A stretch of 64,000 bases of DNA from Paenilisteria rustica (GTDB lineage: Bacteria > Bacillota > Bacilli > Lactobacillales > Listeriaceae): assembly GCF_013820765.1 (NCBI RefSeq), contig NZ_JABJVM010000003.1, positions 1 to 64,000 of the forward strand. The letters are read 5' to 3'. The notes under the pieces are model-generated. The model did no database searches. It saw only the letters and a program-made list of their open reading frames with translations, and was not told where the DNA came from. Every line of letters starts with the position of its first letter. Position 1 is the stretch's first letter. The position numbers and the translations under genes are program-made. This document shows, piece after piece, positions 25,501-33,135 of the stretch.

Positions 25501-27031
25501 CGTAACAGGAACTCTATCCGGCGATGTGAAATCCATCAAACTTGTCTACGATGGCGTAACATACAGTGGCGGTTCGATCTCTGGCAACCAATTCACATTC
25601 TATGCCCTAGACAAAATTGTCGACAAATCCAAATCCGCACGTATCGATGGCTATGATGCGAACGGCAACAAGATCGCAACAAGCGCGATTGCCCTATCAG
25701 ACAGCCAAGATTCAAGCTCGACTGTTGGTAAAGGATCCGTGACAGCGAACGATTTCAATGTCGGCGTCGATAAATACATCACAGGTGCCTACACAGGCGA
25801 CGTGGTATCCATCAAAGTACGTGTAGACGGTACAACGTACACAGGTGGAACACTAAGCGCAGGTCAATACAACTTCTACGCTAGCGACAAAATCACAAGC
25901 ACAAATCAAGTAGTTTATGTTGACGGCTACGACAAAAACGGCAACAAAATTGCAACATCGATTGTAAGTGTAGCCAAAGTACTACCAGCAACAACAGGAA
26001 CCATCACACCAACTGTATTTAAAATTCCAGCAGATAAAACCCTCACAGCGAGCTACACAGGCGATGTGAAATCAGTAGCCGTAACAATCAACGGAACCAA
26101 ATATACAGGCGGAACAGTCAGCAATGGCACAGTCAGCTTCTACATTGGCGACAAAATCACATCCACAAGCGATGTCGTGAAAATCGAAGCTATCGACGCA
26201 TACGCTCGTGTCCTAGATACAAAAAATGTAGTCATCCAAAGCTCAGTTGTGATTCCAAATACAGTCACACCAGCAGCCTTCACAATCGGAAGCAGCTATT
26301 TAACAGGAACTTACTCTGGAAACGTGAAAACAGTCCAAGTGAAAATCAACGGAACGATGTATTCTGGCGGAACAGTAGCTGACGGTAACATCAATTTCTA
26401 CATCGGCAACAAAGTAACGTCGACATCAGACAGCGTCATCATCTATGGTTACGATGCAAATGGCACACAAGTAGACATGAAAACAGTCACAGTATTGAAC
26501 CCAGCAAAAGGTGTAGGAACAGTCACACCAGCCGTTTACACAACACCAGGTGACACAAACCTAGTTGGAACATACACAGGCGACGTAAAATCCATCATCG
26601 TAACAGTCAACGGAACTGACTACACAGGTGGAACACTAGACAACGGTAACTTCACCTTCTGGATGGGCACAAAAGTAACATCCGCATCCGATGTTGTAAC
26701 AATCAAAGGTCTAGACGCTAACAAAAACGTCATCGACACAAAAACAGTGATAGTGAAAGCCGCAACACCAGCGGTAGGAACAATCGCACCAGCAAGTTTC
26801 TCACTAAAAACAAGTGCTGTAACAGGCACATACACAGGTGAGGCAAAAGCCATCCGTGTAACAGTAAATGGTGTGGCATCAGCAGTTGGCGGTACCGTAT
26901 CAGGCGGTAACTTTAACTACTACGTTGGCATCAAATCAAAAATCACATCCAAAGACGATGTCGTAAAAGTAGCACTTATCGACAAAAACGGCCTTGTGAT
27001 GGATGAACAAAACCTAACAATCGTAGACTAA
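22574..27031 (+). CDS. Giant secreted Ig-repeat protein with N-terminal carbohydrate-binding-like domain
   Basis: 1485 residues; AAGGAG upstream. Sec signal peptide ends near GMAFAAE (residue ~35). Residues ~55-205 form a jelly-roll resembling CBM4/9 (NLVVNPQFSGSTGWSYGG, TLWLWLATEG). Then come about seven ~80-residue Big_6-like modules (pattern T-x-[VI]-xGxGEPG/GxAG...AxGTWSIxIPxQ), interleaved with and followed by eight ~85-residue TGDV modules (YTGDVKNFRVTIGS...FYA), the same family as in the protein at 1-2424. No LPXTG or other known anchor; the end is LTIVD. Probably an extended fibre that binds glycans. It is followed by a lipoprotein and a UDP-sugar dehydrogenase, as in locus A. A partner relation to the locus B polymer is inferred. 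Confidence 0.9.
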   Translation: MSNKKTLRKVATVVVAANVLASTFITTVPGMAFAAENTDQGTKAETKLMGGLRATATNLVVNPQFSGSTGWSYGGIGNPGYHYSVTPNGNGSIDLYTRYDSVGSAGRADAMQYIPSIPGHTYRVTTTVTKISGNTGFHVYCEGESSTLGAPMYGSFRSLSGSQTGSFDVTADSSTLWLWLATEGNSVGSGTYRFSNLSVVDVTAAATTLGTLSTNSTTASGKGEPGGVVVIKNGATTLGTGTVDTNGNYSVTIPKQPYDATVTATVTSGGKDSSASQKVTQGAIVTPTINPITTKSITASGTGEPGAALTFTANGVDYTTTVAADGTWSVAIPKQVVNTVVEATSVLNGISSAKATATVTHSGPATPVLDNVTNKSTNVTGTGDAGNTITLKVKDGDMTLTYTGLVDDFGEFSIPIDTPNAGATVDAIAKDKDGTLSDKTTKTVLDVIAPDAPTVQGLTDSSTKVIGKGEANCDVTVTLPSGGTIEGVTDADGNFSITIPKQAVGKDVSVALTDAAGNKGAATVVTVQADILANPTVNRVSNQDTKVTGTGVAGATVTVTANGKNYTGTVDANGNYEVAIPKLAAGLEVAVQQAKDSKTSGVVKTIVQDDRTPSAPTVSPVKDSDTKAAGTGTAGDTITVTLPNGDTATGVVAPNGTWSIDIPAQAAGSELDVTATGPNGNTSTPTEVTVAQSPTNGSLTTGDFTIGKDQYIVGTYTGDVKNFRVTIGSKVYTGGSIDPVKHTYTFYASDKAVEGPFTIAALDQYGNVLDTKTANMVKASTRTPVAPTVNPVKDSDTKATGTGVAGDTITVKTPAGQTYTGVVPANGTWSITIPAQPAGTKLDVTATTPDNKVSPATTVTVAQTPQTGTLTAKDFTVGVDKNITGTFTGDVKNFHVTIGSTVYTGGSVNTDGTYSFYALDKITAATTATTYKIEALDKYGNVLNTKTANIIKNGGNVTPGAGTVAANAFVIHTDKNVTGTLSGDVKSIKLVYDGVTYSGGSISGNQFTFYALDKIVDKSKSARIDGYDANGNKIATSAIALSDSQDSSSTVGKGSVTANDFNVGVDKYITGAYTGDVVSIKVRVDGTTYTGGTLSAGQYNFYASDKITSTNQVVYVDGYDKNGNKIATSIVSVAKVLPATTGTITPTVFKIPADKTLTASYTGDVKSVAVTINGTKYTGGTVSNGTVSFYIGDKITSTSDVVKIEAIDAYARVLDTKNVVIQSSVVIPNTVTPAAFTIGSSYLTGTYSGNVKTVQVKINGTMYSGGTVADGNINFYIGNKVTSTSDSVIIYGYDANGTQVDMKTVTVLNPAKGVGTVTPAVYTTPGDTNLVGTYTGDVKSIIVTVNGTDYTGGTLDNGNFTFWMGTKVTSASDVVTIKGLDANKNVIDTKTVIVKAATPAVGTIAPASFSLKTSAVTGTYTGEAKAIRVTVNGVASAVGGTVSGGNFNYYVGIKSKITSKDDVVKVALIDKNGLVMDEQNLTIVD

Positions 27032-27060
27032 TCAACTAGTTTTCAAGGAAAGACCGAAAA

Positions 27061-27094
27061 AAGGAGGGAAGGGATGCACACGTATTCCTTCCTT
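27061..27094 (+). terminator. Hairpin after the Ig-repeat gene
   Basis: AAGGAGGGAA pairs with TTCCTTCCTT (10 bp, one G-T) around a 14-nt loop, 30 nt after the stop. The T-tract is weak (CTAATTT), so it probably terminates only partly, as does the palindrome at the same place in locus A. Confidence 0.55.
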
Positions 27095-27189
27095 CTAATT
27101 TAAAGAAATACCCACGCTACTATTTAGGTATATATCGCAATAACCATACAGAAAAACATACATTTTTTTCAAATCTGCAAAAATAGTAT

Positions 27190-27259
27190 TGTTCACAAAA
27201 GGTTCAAAAAGAAGCAAATACGCTCCTCATAAAAAAGTGTGAACAGTCTTTCTTATAAT
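27190..27259 (+). promoter_or_regulatory. Candidate regulator-dependent promoter of the locus B polymer operon
   Basis: TGTTCACA (27190-27197) and its inverse TGTGAACA (27238-27245) flank 40 nt. TATAAT (27254-27259) is a good -10 with no matching -35. A -10 without a -35 next to a dyad suggests activator control, possibly by one of the Crp/Fnr proteins. The rest of 27095-27409 is AT-rich, and I see nothing else in it. Confidence 0.45.
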
Positions 27260-27409
27260 AAATAGGAATATTTTTTTAAAACGGTACGTATAGTCGAATG
27301 CCTTATAAAAACCCACTGAAAACAGCAAAATCAGAACGGGTGTATACTACATTTATTCCAACAGGACAACCACTAAAACAAGCAACTAACAGAAAGGAAG
27401 ATATAACTA

Positions 27410-27901
27410 ATGAAAAAGAAAATGGCGATGATACTCTCGGCTTGCACACTCGTTGCAGGACTTACAGCTTGCGGAAATACAGCGGACACATCAGACAAAA
27501 CAAACGATGCTAAAGTAGAACAAAAACAAGTAAAAAATGAGGTTGGCAAAACAGTCGAAACAAGCGACTTAAATCTACAAGTTAAATCTGTAACAAGCGG
27601 CTACGCAGAATCAAAGGACAAATCCAAACAAATGCTCATCGTTGAAATGAACATTAAAAACACATCTAAACAAGAAAGTGGCGCAGGTGCCGCAGACTTC
27701 CGCGTCAAAGCAGATAACGGTAAAACATACGAGGTATATGGCATGGAAGCGAAGAACTTCGGCGCAGCGATCCCAGCAGGCAAATCACTCATTGGTAAAG
27801 GCTACTACGAAATTCCAAAAGATACAAAATCCGTGACATTCTATTACGCACCAGCAGGCGATATCAAAGGACAATGGACACTGACAGTTCCCGCAAAATA
27901 A
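27410..27901 (+). CDS. DUF4352-type lipoprotein, locus B paralog
   Basis: 163 residues. Lipoprotein signal with lipobox LTAC and Cys21, then an Asp/Lys-rich spacer and a DUF4352/telokin-like domain (QMLIVEMNIKNTS, GAGAADFRVKADNGKTYEVYG, SLIGKGYYEIP). It aligns along its length with the 2494-2964 product (GAADFKIKSDGKTYEVYP; LEGKAYFELP). Membrane-anchored on the outer face. GAAAGGA upstream of the ATG. It is first gene of the polymer operon and sits 21 nt before the dehydrogenase GTG. A chaperone or anchor role for the Ig protein is inferred. Confidence 0.88.
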   Translation: MKKKMAMILSACTLVAGLTACGNTADTSDKTNDAKVEQKQVKNEVGKTVETSDLNLQVKSVTSGYAESKDKSKQMLIVEMNIKNTSKQESGAGAADFRVKADNGKTYEVYGMEAKNFGAAIPAGKSLIGKGYYEIPKDTKSVTFYYAPAGDIKGQWTLTVPAK

Positions 27902-27930
27902 ATTTTAAGAAAAGGTAAGGTGTGCAGGAT

Positions 27931-29199
27931 ATGAAAATAACGACAATCGGTTTAGGTTACATTGGGCTTCCTACTTCCATTTTATTTGCAACACATGGTC
28001 ATCAAGTGGTGGGTGTAGACGTTAGCCCGACTGTTGTAGAGAAATTAAATCAAGGTTTTATTCATATTGAAGAAGAAGGATTACAAGCGCTGTACAATGA
28101 AGCGCTCGCCATTGGAAATTTTGAAGCGGCGCTGACACCAGCGCATGCAGATGCTTATATTGTGGCTGTCCCAACGCCGAACATGGAGGATCGTTACAAA
28201 TCCTGTGACCTATCTTATGTGGAATCGGCTATCCGTAGCATTATTCCTTACTTGACGGCTGGTAATATCGTCATTGTGGAGTCTACGATTGCACCGCGTA
28301 CGATGGAAGATGTCGTGCAACCGATGCTCGAACAGGCTGGATTCACGATTGGTGAAGATCTTTACTTGGCGCATTGCCCAGAGCGTGTGTTACCAGGGAA
28401 CATCGCTTACGAATTAGTGTATAATCCGCGCATTATCGGTGGCGTGACGCCGAATTGTACAGCGCAGACCAAGGCGGTTTATCAGACGGTTGTGCAAGGC
28501 GAGCTCATCGAGGCAACCGCGAGCGAGGCTGAACTTAGCAAGCTGATGGAAAATACGTATCGTGATGTCAATATCGCGCTGGCCAATGAACTCGCAAAAA
28601 TCGGCACAGACTTACACATCAATGCGTTAAAAGTGATCGAGATGGCGAATCGTCATCCGCGTGTCAATCTTCATTCCCCAGGTCCAGGCGTTGGAGGGCA
28701 CTGCTTAGCGGTTGATCCTTACTTCGTCGCAGCGGCTTCTCCTGATTTTTCTCCCCTGATTCAAACAGCGCGTGAAATCAACAGTTCGATGCCAGCTTTT
28801 GTGGTAGATGCAACGAAGCAACTGATGCAAGAAGCGCCGACGAATAAAATAACGGTATTCGGTTTAACGTATAAAGGAAACATTGATGATACACGCGAAA
28901 GCCCGGCGATGGAAATTGCCGAGATGCTAGCGTTTCAAGGTTTTGATGTTGCGGCGTATGACCCGCATGTCGCGAGTGCCACGCTAACAATTGAGGAGGC
29001 ATGTCAAGATAGTTCGCTAATTTTAGTGTTGACTGACCATTTTGAATTTCAAATTATTGATTCTAAAGCGACAGCAAAAATGGCAGCTCCTCGTGTGTTC
29101 GATACGAAGAATGTTGTAAAGACGTTGGCTAGTGATGTGACACGTATGGATTTCGGTTCGATGTACACTTACATGCAAACTGCGCTCGCAAAACAATAA
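27931..29199 (+). CDS. UDP-N-acetyl-D-mannosamine dehydrogenase-type enzyme, locus B paralog
   Basis: 422 residues from ATG 27931, chosen because AAGGTG lies 8 nt upstream (the in-frame GTG at 27922 overlaps that site). NAD motif G7-L-G9-Y-I-G12, Asp30, helix K204-L-M-E-N-T-Y-R-D and catalytic Cys258 in GPGVGGHC fall at exactly the same residue numbers as in the locus A enzyme. With the WecG/TagA-family transferase two genes later, UDP-ManNAc to UDP-ManNAcA is the likely reaction. The epimerase that makes UDP-ManNAc must be encoded elsewhere. Confidence 0.93.
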   Translation: MKITTIGLGYIGLPTSILFATHGHQVVGVDVSPTVVEKLNQGFIHIEEEGLQALYNEALAIGNFEAALTPAHADAYIVAVPTPNMEDRYKSCDLSYVESAIRSIIPYLTAGNIVIVESTIAPRTMEDVVQPMLEQAGFTIGEDLYLAHCPERVLPGNIAYELVYNPRIIGGVTPNCTAQTKAVYQTVVQGELIEATASEAELSKLMENTYRDVNIALANELAKIGTDLHINALKVIEMANRHPRVNLHSPGPGVGGHCLAVDPYFVAAASPDFSPLIQTAREINSSMPAFVVDATKQLMQEAPTNKITVFGLTYKGNIDDTRESPAMEIAEMLAFQGFDVAAYDPHVASATLTIEEACQDSSLILVLTDHFEFQIIDSKATAKMAAPRVFDTKNVVKTLASDVTRMDFGSMYTYMQTALAKQ

Positions 29200-29215
29200 G
29201 GGACGGTGTGAAACA

Positions 29216-29866
29216 ATGTATTATGAAGAATTAGATAAAATACAAAAGATAAAGCCGAAGCAAAATAGCGCACAAATAAAATTCATTCGTGCTTTCGATA
29301 TCATCTGCGCTTTACTTGCGATTTTAATCTCTCTACCTGTGACACTTATTATTGCTGTTCTCATCAAAGTAGAGAGCTGGCACGATCCGATTTTTTTTAA
29401 ACAGACACGGATTGGCAAAGACGGTAAAAGCTTTGGAATGTATAAATTCCGATCGATGCATGTGGATGCAGAGGCGAAATTAGACGCGTTGCTTGCTCAA
29501 AATGAAATGCAAGGAGCGATGTTTAAAATGAAAGACGATCCGCGGATTACGAAGGTTGGCCGCTTTATCCGAAAAACGAGCTTAGATGAGTTCCCACAAT
29601 TTTTGAATGTGCTACGTGGTGAGATGAGTTTTGTTGGGCCACGACCGCCGCTTGCTCGAGAAGTTGCGGAATATAGCGATTATGATTTGCAACGCCTCGC
29701 GATTACGCCTGGTTGTACGGGTTTGTGGCAAGTGAGTGGCCGGAATACGCTCAGTTTTGAAGAGATGGTGGAATTGGATTTGAAGTATATTCGGGAGCAG
29801 TCTATCTTACTGAATATTAAAATTATAATGCTTACGTTTAAAGAATTTGCCGGAAAAGGCATGTAG
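29216..29866 (+). CDS. Initiating undecaprenyl-phosphate sugar-1-phosphate transferase
   Basis: 216 residues, the short PglC/EpsL-type form of the bacterial sugar transferase family. One N-terminal membrane segment (~27-51) is followed by the catalytic core: FFKQTRIGKDGKSFGMYKFRSM, RKTSLDEFPQFLNVLRGEMSFVGPRPPL and GLWQVSGRN. It loads the first sugar phosphate on undecaprenyl phosphate and so starts the locus B repeat unit at the membrane. Locus A has no such gene and may share this enzyme or use another. Confidence 0.94.
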   Translation: MYYEELDKIQKIKPKQNSAQIKFIRAFDIICALLAILISLPVTLIIAVLIKVESWHDPIFFKQTRIGKDGKSFGMYKFRSMHVDAEAKLDALLAQNEMQGAMFKMKDDPRITKVGRFIRKTSLDEFPQFLNVLRGEMSFVGPRPPLAREVAEYSDYDLQRLAITPGCTGLWQVSGRNTLSFEEMVELDLKYIREQSILLNIKIIMLTFKEFAGKGM

Positions 29867-29886
29867 GAAAGAGGCTGAAAGATAGA

Positions 29887-30657
29887 ATGCGAATCCAGTT
29901 ACTTGGAAGCGAATTAGATGCGTTAACGATGGAACAGACGGTGGCGAGAGTCGATGAGATTATTCAAATCGGGAAACCGGTACAGCATGTGGTGATTAAC
30001 GCGAATAAGATTAACTTGATGCAAAAAGATGCGGAACTGCGCGCGATTGTGAATCGTTCGCCGCTGATTAATGCGGACGGCGCGTCGATTTTGATGGCGG
30101 CTAAGCTGTTAGGGCTGGACGTGCCGGAACGTGTGGCGGGCATTGATTTGATGGACGAGGTGTTGAAACTTGCCAATGCGCGAAAGTACAAAGTGTTTTT
30201 CTTCGGTGCAACGGAGGAAGTGGTGCGTAAAGTGGTGATGGCGAGCAGCAAGAAATACCGGGATGTGCAGATTGTTGGGCATGAAAATGGGTATTTTGAG
30301 GATGCGATGTCGGATCAGATTGCGGATGATATTCGGGAGAGTCAGGCAGATATTGTGTTTGTGGCTTTCTCAAGTCCGAAGAAAGAGTTTTGGATTCATG
30401 AGCAGTTGGAACGCATGGATGTGCCGTTTGTGATGGGTGTCGGCGGAAGCTTTGATGTGATTGCGGGCAAGACGAAACGGGCGCCGCGTTGGATGCAAAA
30501 GACTGGTTTGGAGTGGTTTTACCGCTTTATTCAGGAGCCGATTCGGATGTTCGAACGCTATATTGGCGGTAATTTCATTTTTCTTGGCCATGTACTAAAG
30601 GCAAAAAAGAAAGCAGGAATGAAGGATGCGTATCTTAATGATCGGGCCGGACGCTGA
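29887..30657 (+). CDS. WecG/TagA/CpsF-family glycosyltransferase
   Basis: 256 residues. GT26 hallmarks: INANKINLM, NADGASILMAAKLLG, FFFGATEEVV, VAFSSPKKEFW and GVGGSFDVIAGKTKRAPRWMQ. The family adds ManNAc (TagA) or ManNAcA (WecG) to lipid-linked GlcNAc. The adjacent dehydrogenase makes ManNAcA the likely donor sugar. The 3' end overlaps the next gene by 32 nt. Confidence 0.93.
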   Translation: MRIQLLGSELDALTMEQTVARVDEIIQIGKPVQHVVINANKINLMQKDAELRAIVNRSPLINADGASILMAAKLLGLDVPERVAGIDLMDEVLKLANARKYKVFFFGATEEVVRKVVMASSKKYRDVQIVGHENGYFEDAMSDQIADDIRESQADIVFVAFSSPKKEFWIHEQLERMDVPFVMGVGGSFDVIAGKTKRAPRWMQKTGLEWFYRFIQEPIRMFERYIGGNFIFLGHVLKAKKKAGMKDAYLNDRAGR

Positions 30658-31663
30658 ATCCAAAGGTGGGATTGCGACGGTGATTGCGAATTTCAAACAG
30701 TATTTTCAGTCTACGGAAAACGAGATAAGCTACTTGGCAACCTGGAAAGAAGGTTCCTTGGTAACGCGAATGAAAGCGACATGGCAATCGATTTTCCAGA
30801 TTCGGTCGCGGATTCGTCAGGAAAACATTGATATTGTGCATGTGCATATGGCGCAGCACGGTAGTTTTTATCGCAAAGCGTTGTTGATTTTGCGGGCGAA
30901 GAAGGATTGTAAGGTCGTGCTACACATGCACGCGTCCCAATTTGACGTTTTTTATAACGAGAGTAACAAGGTGACGCGAAAATATATACGCTATATCTTG
31001 AGTAAGGCGGATGAAGTTGTGGTGCTGAGTGATGAGTGGGCGCAATTTTACAATGGATTGACGAGCGTTCCGGTTCGTGTGATTGAGAACGCGGTTGCGA
31101 TGCCGGCTTCGAACAACTACAATAGTGACGCAAAAAATATCGTCATGTTTGGGCGTATCGGCGAGCGTAAAGGCAGTTATGATGTGCTTGCGGTTGCGAA
31201 AACGATGCAACAACGATTTCCAGATGTGCGGTTTTACTTATATGGTGATGGCGAGCTCGAGAAAGTCGCGGCTCAAATCGAGGCAGAACAACTCGGAAAC
31301 GTGATATTAGGTGGCTGGATTGGTGCGGAGGACAAGGAGAAAATTTTGCAACAGGCAGTCTTGCATCTTTTACCGTCTTATCATGAAGGACTCCCAATGG
31401 CGATTTTGGAAACGATGGCGTATGGGATTCCGAACCTGAGTACAACGGTTGGTGGGATTCCGCAAGCGATTCAAGATGGCGTGAATGGGATGCTGATGGA
31501 AGCTGGCGACACGAAGCAACTGGAAGCGAAACTGACTGCCTTTTTAGAGGATGAAGCGATGCGCGAACAATATTCCAAAGCGGCTTTTGCAACGATTCAA
31601 CAACGATTTGCGATACCGGCGTACCAACAGAAATGGGAACAAATCTACACACAGATGAAATAA
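30626..31663 (+). CDS. Glycosyltransferase family 4
   Basis: 345 residues; opens MRILMIGPDAESKGGIATVI, a classic GT4 start with the Gly-rich acceptor loop. Donor-site motifs: NIVMFGRIGERKGSYDVL, YLYGDGELEKVA and the E-x7-E box in SYHEGLPMAILETMAYG. It is cytoplasmic and adds a further sugar to the lipid-linked unit. The start lies inside wecG-like sequence with GCAGGA 8 nt before it, indicating translational coupling. Confidence 0.93.
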   Translation: MRILMIGPDAESKGGIATVIANFKQYFQSTENEISYLATWKEGSLVTRMKATWQSIFQIRSRIRQENIDIVHVHMAQHGSFYRKALLILRAKKDCKVVLHMHASQFDVFYNESNKVTRKYIRYILSKADEVVVLSDEWAQFYNGLTSVPVRVIENAVAMPASNNYNSDAKNIVMFGRIGERKGSYDVLAVAKTMQQRFPDVRFYLYGDGELEKVAAQIEAEQLGNVILGGWIGAEDKEKILQQAVLHLLPSYHEGLPMAILETMAYGIPNLSTTVGGIPQAIQDGVNGMLMEAGDTKQLEAKLTAFLEDEAMREQYSKAAFATIQQRFAIPAYQQKWEQIYTQMK

Positions 31664-31695
31664 AAAGCGGGAACGAATAGGTGAGGAGAGAGCAG

Positions 31696-32418
31696 ATGGA
31701 TACCTTATTTAGTATGAAAGATATGTTTGCGATTTTGAAGAAAAGCTGGTTATGGATTGTGTCTTTTGCGATTGGAGGGCTTTTGACGGCAGTACTTATC
31801 ATTTATTTCTTTTTAACGCCCGTGTATTCCATGAATAGCCAAGTTTTAGTGGCGCAAACGGATCAGAATGAAAATGCGGTTTCGCAGAATGCGGAAGTGC
31901 AGGCGAATCTACAGCTTGTGAATACGTATCGTGTGCTTATCAAAAGCCCGCGTGTCCTTAACGAAGTCGAAAAAAATATGGATGACGCCTACACGCTCAC
32001 GGAATTAGGCAATAAAATAACCGTAACAACCGAGCAAGATTCCCAAGTCATGAATATAACTGTCACGGATAAAGATCCAGAAGTGGCGGCAGAAATAGCG
32101 AATGAAACAGCAAAAGCCTTTCAAAAAGTGACGCCAAAAGTCATGAAAGTAGATAATATCAATATTTTAGCCGAAGCAAAACCAGCCTCAGACACGACAG
32201 CGATTAGCCCAAAACCGTTCTTAATAGCGCTTGTTGGACTGTTTGGTGGGGCATTACTCGGTGTGGTTATTGCCTTCATGCGCAACCTACTGAGCAATCG
32301 TTTTAAAGAGGATAAAGACCTTGACATGTTAGGTGTACCAATGCTTGGTGCGGTGGGTAAATTACCAGATTGTAGACCAGATAACGAGAAAGGAACCGGT
32401 GAAAGCGATGAGAAGTAA
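31696..32418 (+). CDS. Chain-length/co-polymerase protein (Wzz, YveK/CapA type)
   Basis: 240 residues from ATG 31696 (GAGGAGAG upstream). N-terminal transmembrane helix ~18-42, extracytoplasmic Wzz domain with the YxxxxxVLVAQ strand, then a proline-containing second helix (SPKPFLIALVGLFGGALLGVVIAF, ~170-195) and a short cytoplasmic tail. In Firmicutes this protein activates the separate tyrosine kinase encoded by the next gene, with which it overlaps by 11 nt. It controls polymer length. Confidence 0.93.
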   Translation: MDTLFSMKDMFAILKKSWLWIVSFAIGGLLTAVLIIYFFLTPVYSMNSQVLVAQTDQNENAVSQNAEVQANLQLVNTYRVLIKSPRVLNEVEKNMDDAYTLTELGNKITVTTEQDSQVMNITVTDKDPEVAAEIANETAKAFQKVTPKVMKVDNINILAEAKPASDTTAISPKPFLIALVGLFGGALLGVVIAFMRNLLSNRFKEDKDLDMLGVPMLGAVGKLPDCRPDNEKGTGESDEK

Positions 32419-33103
32419 ACAATTTCGAGATAAATCATCCGGCAAAGATAAACTAGTAACGAAATATGAATCCCAGTCAGCGTATGCAGAATCATTCCGT
32501 TATATCCGCGCCAACATTGATTTTGCGGGCATCGATCAAGACTACAAGGCGATTATGATAACGTCTCCCGATCCTGACTCTGGAAAATCATTAATATCGA
32601 GTAATTTGGCCGTGACTTACGCCGCGCTAGGCAAAAAAACATTACTTATTGACCTCGATTTGCGAAAACCAACCGCGCATAAAATTTTCCCAGAGTGCTA
32701 TTCTTCCTACGGTTTGACAGGATTTTTACAAGGTGTTGTTGGCAAAGAAGAAGCGATTGTAGCCTCGGAAGTACCACATTTATCGGTGCTCCCAGTCGGC
32801 ATTACACCAGCCGACCCCGCAGCGCTCCTCAATTCCGCGAAGATGCAGAAGCTCTACGAAGAACTTTACACGGAATATGACCGAATTATCATTGATACGC
32901 CGCCGGTCATGGCTGTTGCCGACGCGCAAACCATTGCCGCTTGGGTGGACGGAACGATTTTGATTATACGAAATAACTACACGAAGCAAGAAAACGCCAA
33001 AAAAGCATTGCAAAAACTCGAAGTCGCCGGTACAAAAGTGATTGGCACGATTTTCAACAACACAAATATGAAAATGAAGGCTTACTATTACGGCAATAAC
33101 TAA
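32408..33103 (+). CDS. Bacterial tyrosine kinase (BY-kinase, CapB/YwqD type)
   Basis: 231 residues from ATG 32408, inside the end of the co-polymerase gene; upstream in-frame starts would overlap it by more than 80 nt. Walker A region SPDPDSGKS (53-61), Walker A' LLIDLDLRKP (79-88), Walker B IIIDTPP (160-166). The C-terminus has a small tyrosine cluster, Tyr226-228, the expected autophosphorylation site. Phosphorylation cycles with the co-polymerase to set chain length. No cognate phosphatase gene is in the window. Confidence 0.94.
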   Translation: MRSKQFRDKSSGKDKLVTKYESQSAYAESFRYIRANIDFAGIDQDYKAIMITSPDPDSGKSLISSNLAVTYAALGKKTLLIDLDLRKPTAHKIFPECYSSYGLTGFLQGVVGKEEAIVASEVPHLSVLPVGITPADPAALLNSAKMQKLYEELYTEYDRIIIDTPPVMAVADAQTIAAWVDGTILIIRNNYTKQENAKKALQKLEVAGTKVIGTIFNNTNMKMKAYYYGNN

Positions 33104-33135
33104 AAATCTACGTATGGAAAAGGAATGGCTTGTCT

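Noticed and set aside
1053-26853. Many long open frames antisense to the two Ig-repeat genes
   Set aside because: They arise from the Thr/Val/Ala-rich repetitive coding sequence, have no ribosome sites and no recognisable domains.
27298-27513. 71-codon frame overlapping the locus B lipoprotein start
   Set aside because: No ribosome site; its end is an out-of-frame reading of the lipoprotein signal peptide.
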